Below are positions 5,851-7,657 of a stretch of 7,657 nt of DNA, one piece after another. The translations under genes were made by a program, and so were the position numbers. The DNA comes from Planctomycetaceae bacterium. GTDB taxonomy: Bacteria > Planctomycetota > Phycisphaerae > Phycisphaerales > SM1A02. The notes below the pieces were generated by a model that made no database searches, had not been told where the DNA came from, and was given only the letters and a program-made list of their open reading frames with translations. The stretch's first letter is position 1, and each line of letters starts with the position of its first letter. The stretch covers positions 1-7,657 of the forward strand of contig JAIYBS010000314.1 of the NCBI GenBank assembly GCA_027488415.1. Direction: 5' to 3'.

Positions 5851-7657
<1,807 letters not shown>

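Overview
The window is GC-rich bacterial chromosome with all four recognisable genes on the minus strand, so transcription runs from high to low coordinates: dnaK (3' part, entering from the right edge), ptsI, an RNase E/G family gene (rne/rng), and dxr/ispC (5' part, leaving at the left edge). Every gene is a housekeeping type and there is no trace of mobile elements, CRISPR, rRNA or tRNA. The RNase core resembles, from memory, the RNase E/G form found in Planctomycetota (the phrases around 'GNIYKGRV', 'HISDLHPQYF' and 'GIGTKGPTLT'). That lineage is a moderate-confidence inference and no search was possible.

Layout from right to left. At 5851-7657 is DnaK, missing about its first 25-30 residues. 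At 5765-5809 a 12-bp perfect GC hairpin followed by a T-rich run on the minus strand forms a convincing intrinsic terminator for dnaK. At 3894-5651 is a complete enzyme I of the phosphotransferase system, with no HPr or EII gene beside it here. At 3525-3893 is a 369-base gap with no credible gene. It holds several GC hairpins and ends in a good Shine-Dalgarno (AGAGGA) that points to a GTG start for the next gene. At 408-3524 is a 1038-residue RNase E/G protein: a standard S1 plus catalytic core flanked by a His-rich and acidic N-terminal extension and a long disordered C-terminal arm. That arm has a charged helix, repeated Arg-rich 'GGRGR' patches and a possible terminal amphipathic helix. Ten bases later begins dxr, the committed enzyme of the MEP isoprenoid pathway, probably co-transcribed with the RNase.

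The four genes do not form one known pathway: protein folding, PEP-dependent phosphorylation, RNA processing and isoprenoid synthesis. The terminator separates dnaK from the rest, while the RNase gene and dxr look like one transcription unit. I found no strong evidence of a new system. The most interesting element is the unusual low-complexity architecture of the RNase, followed by its structured leader.
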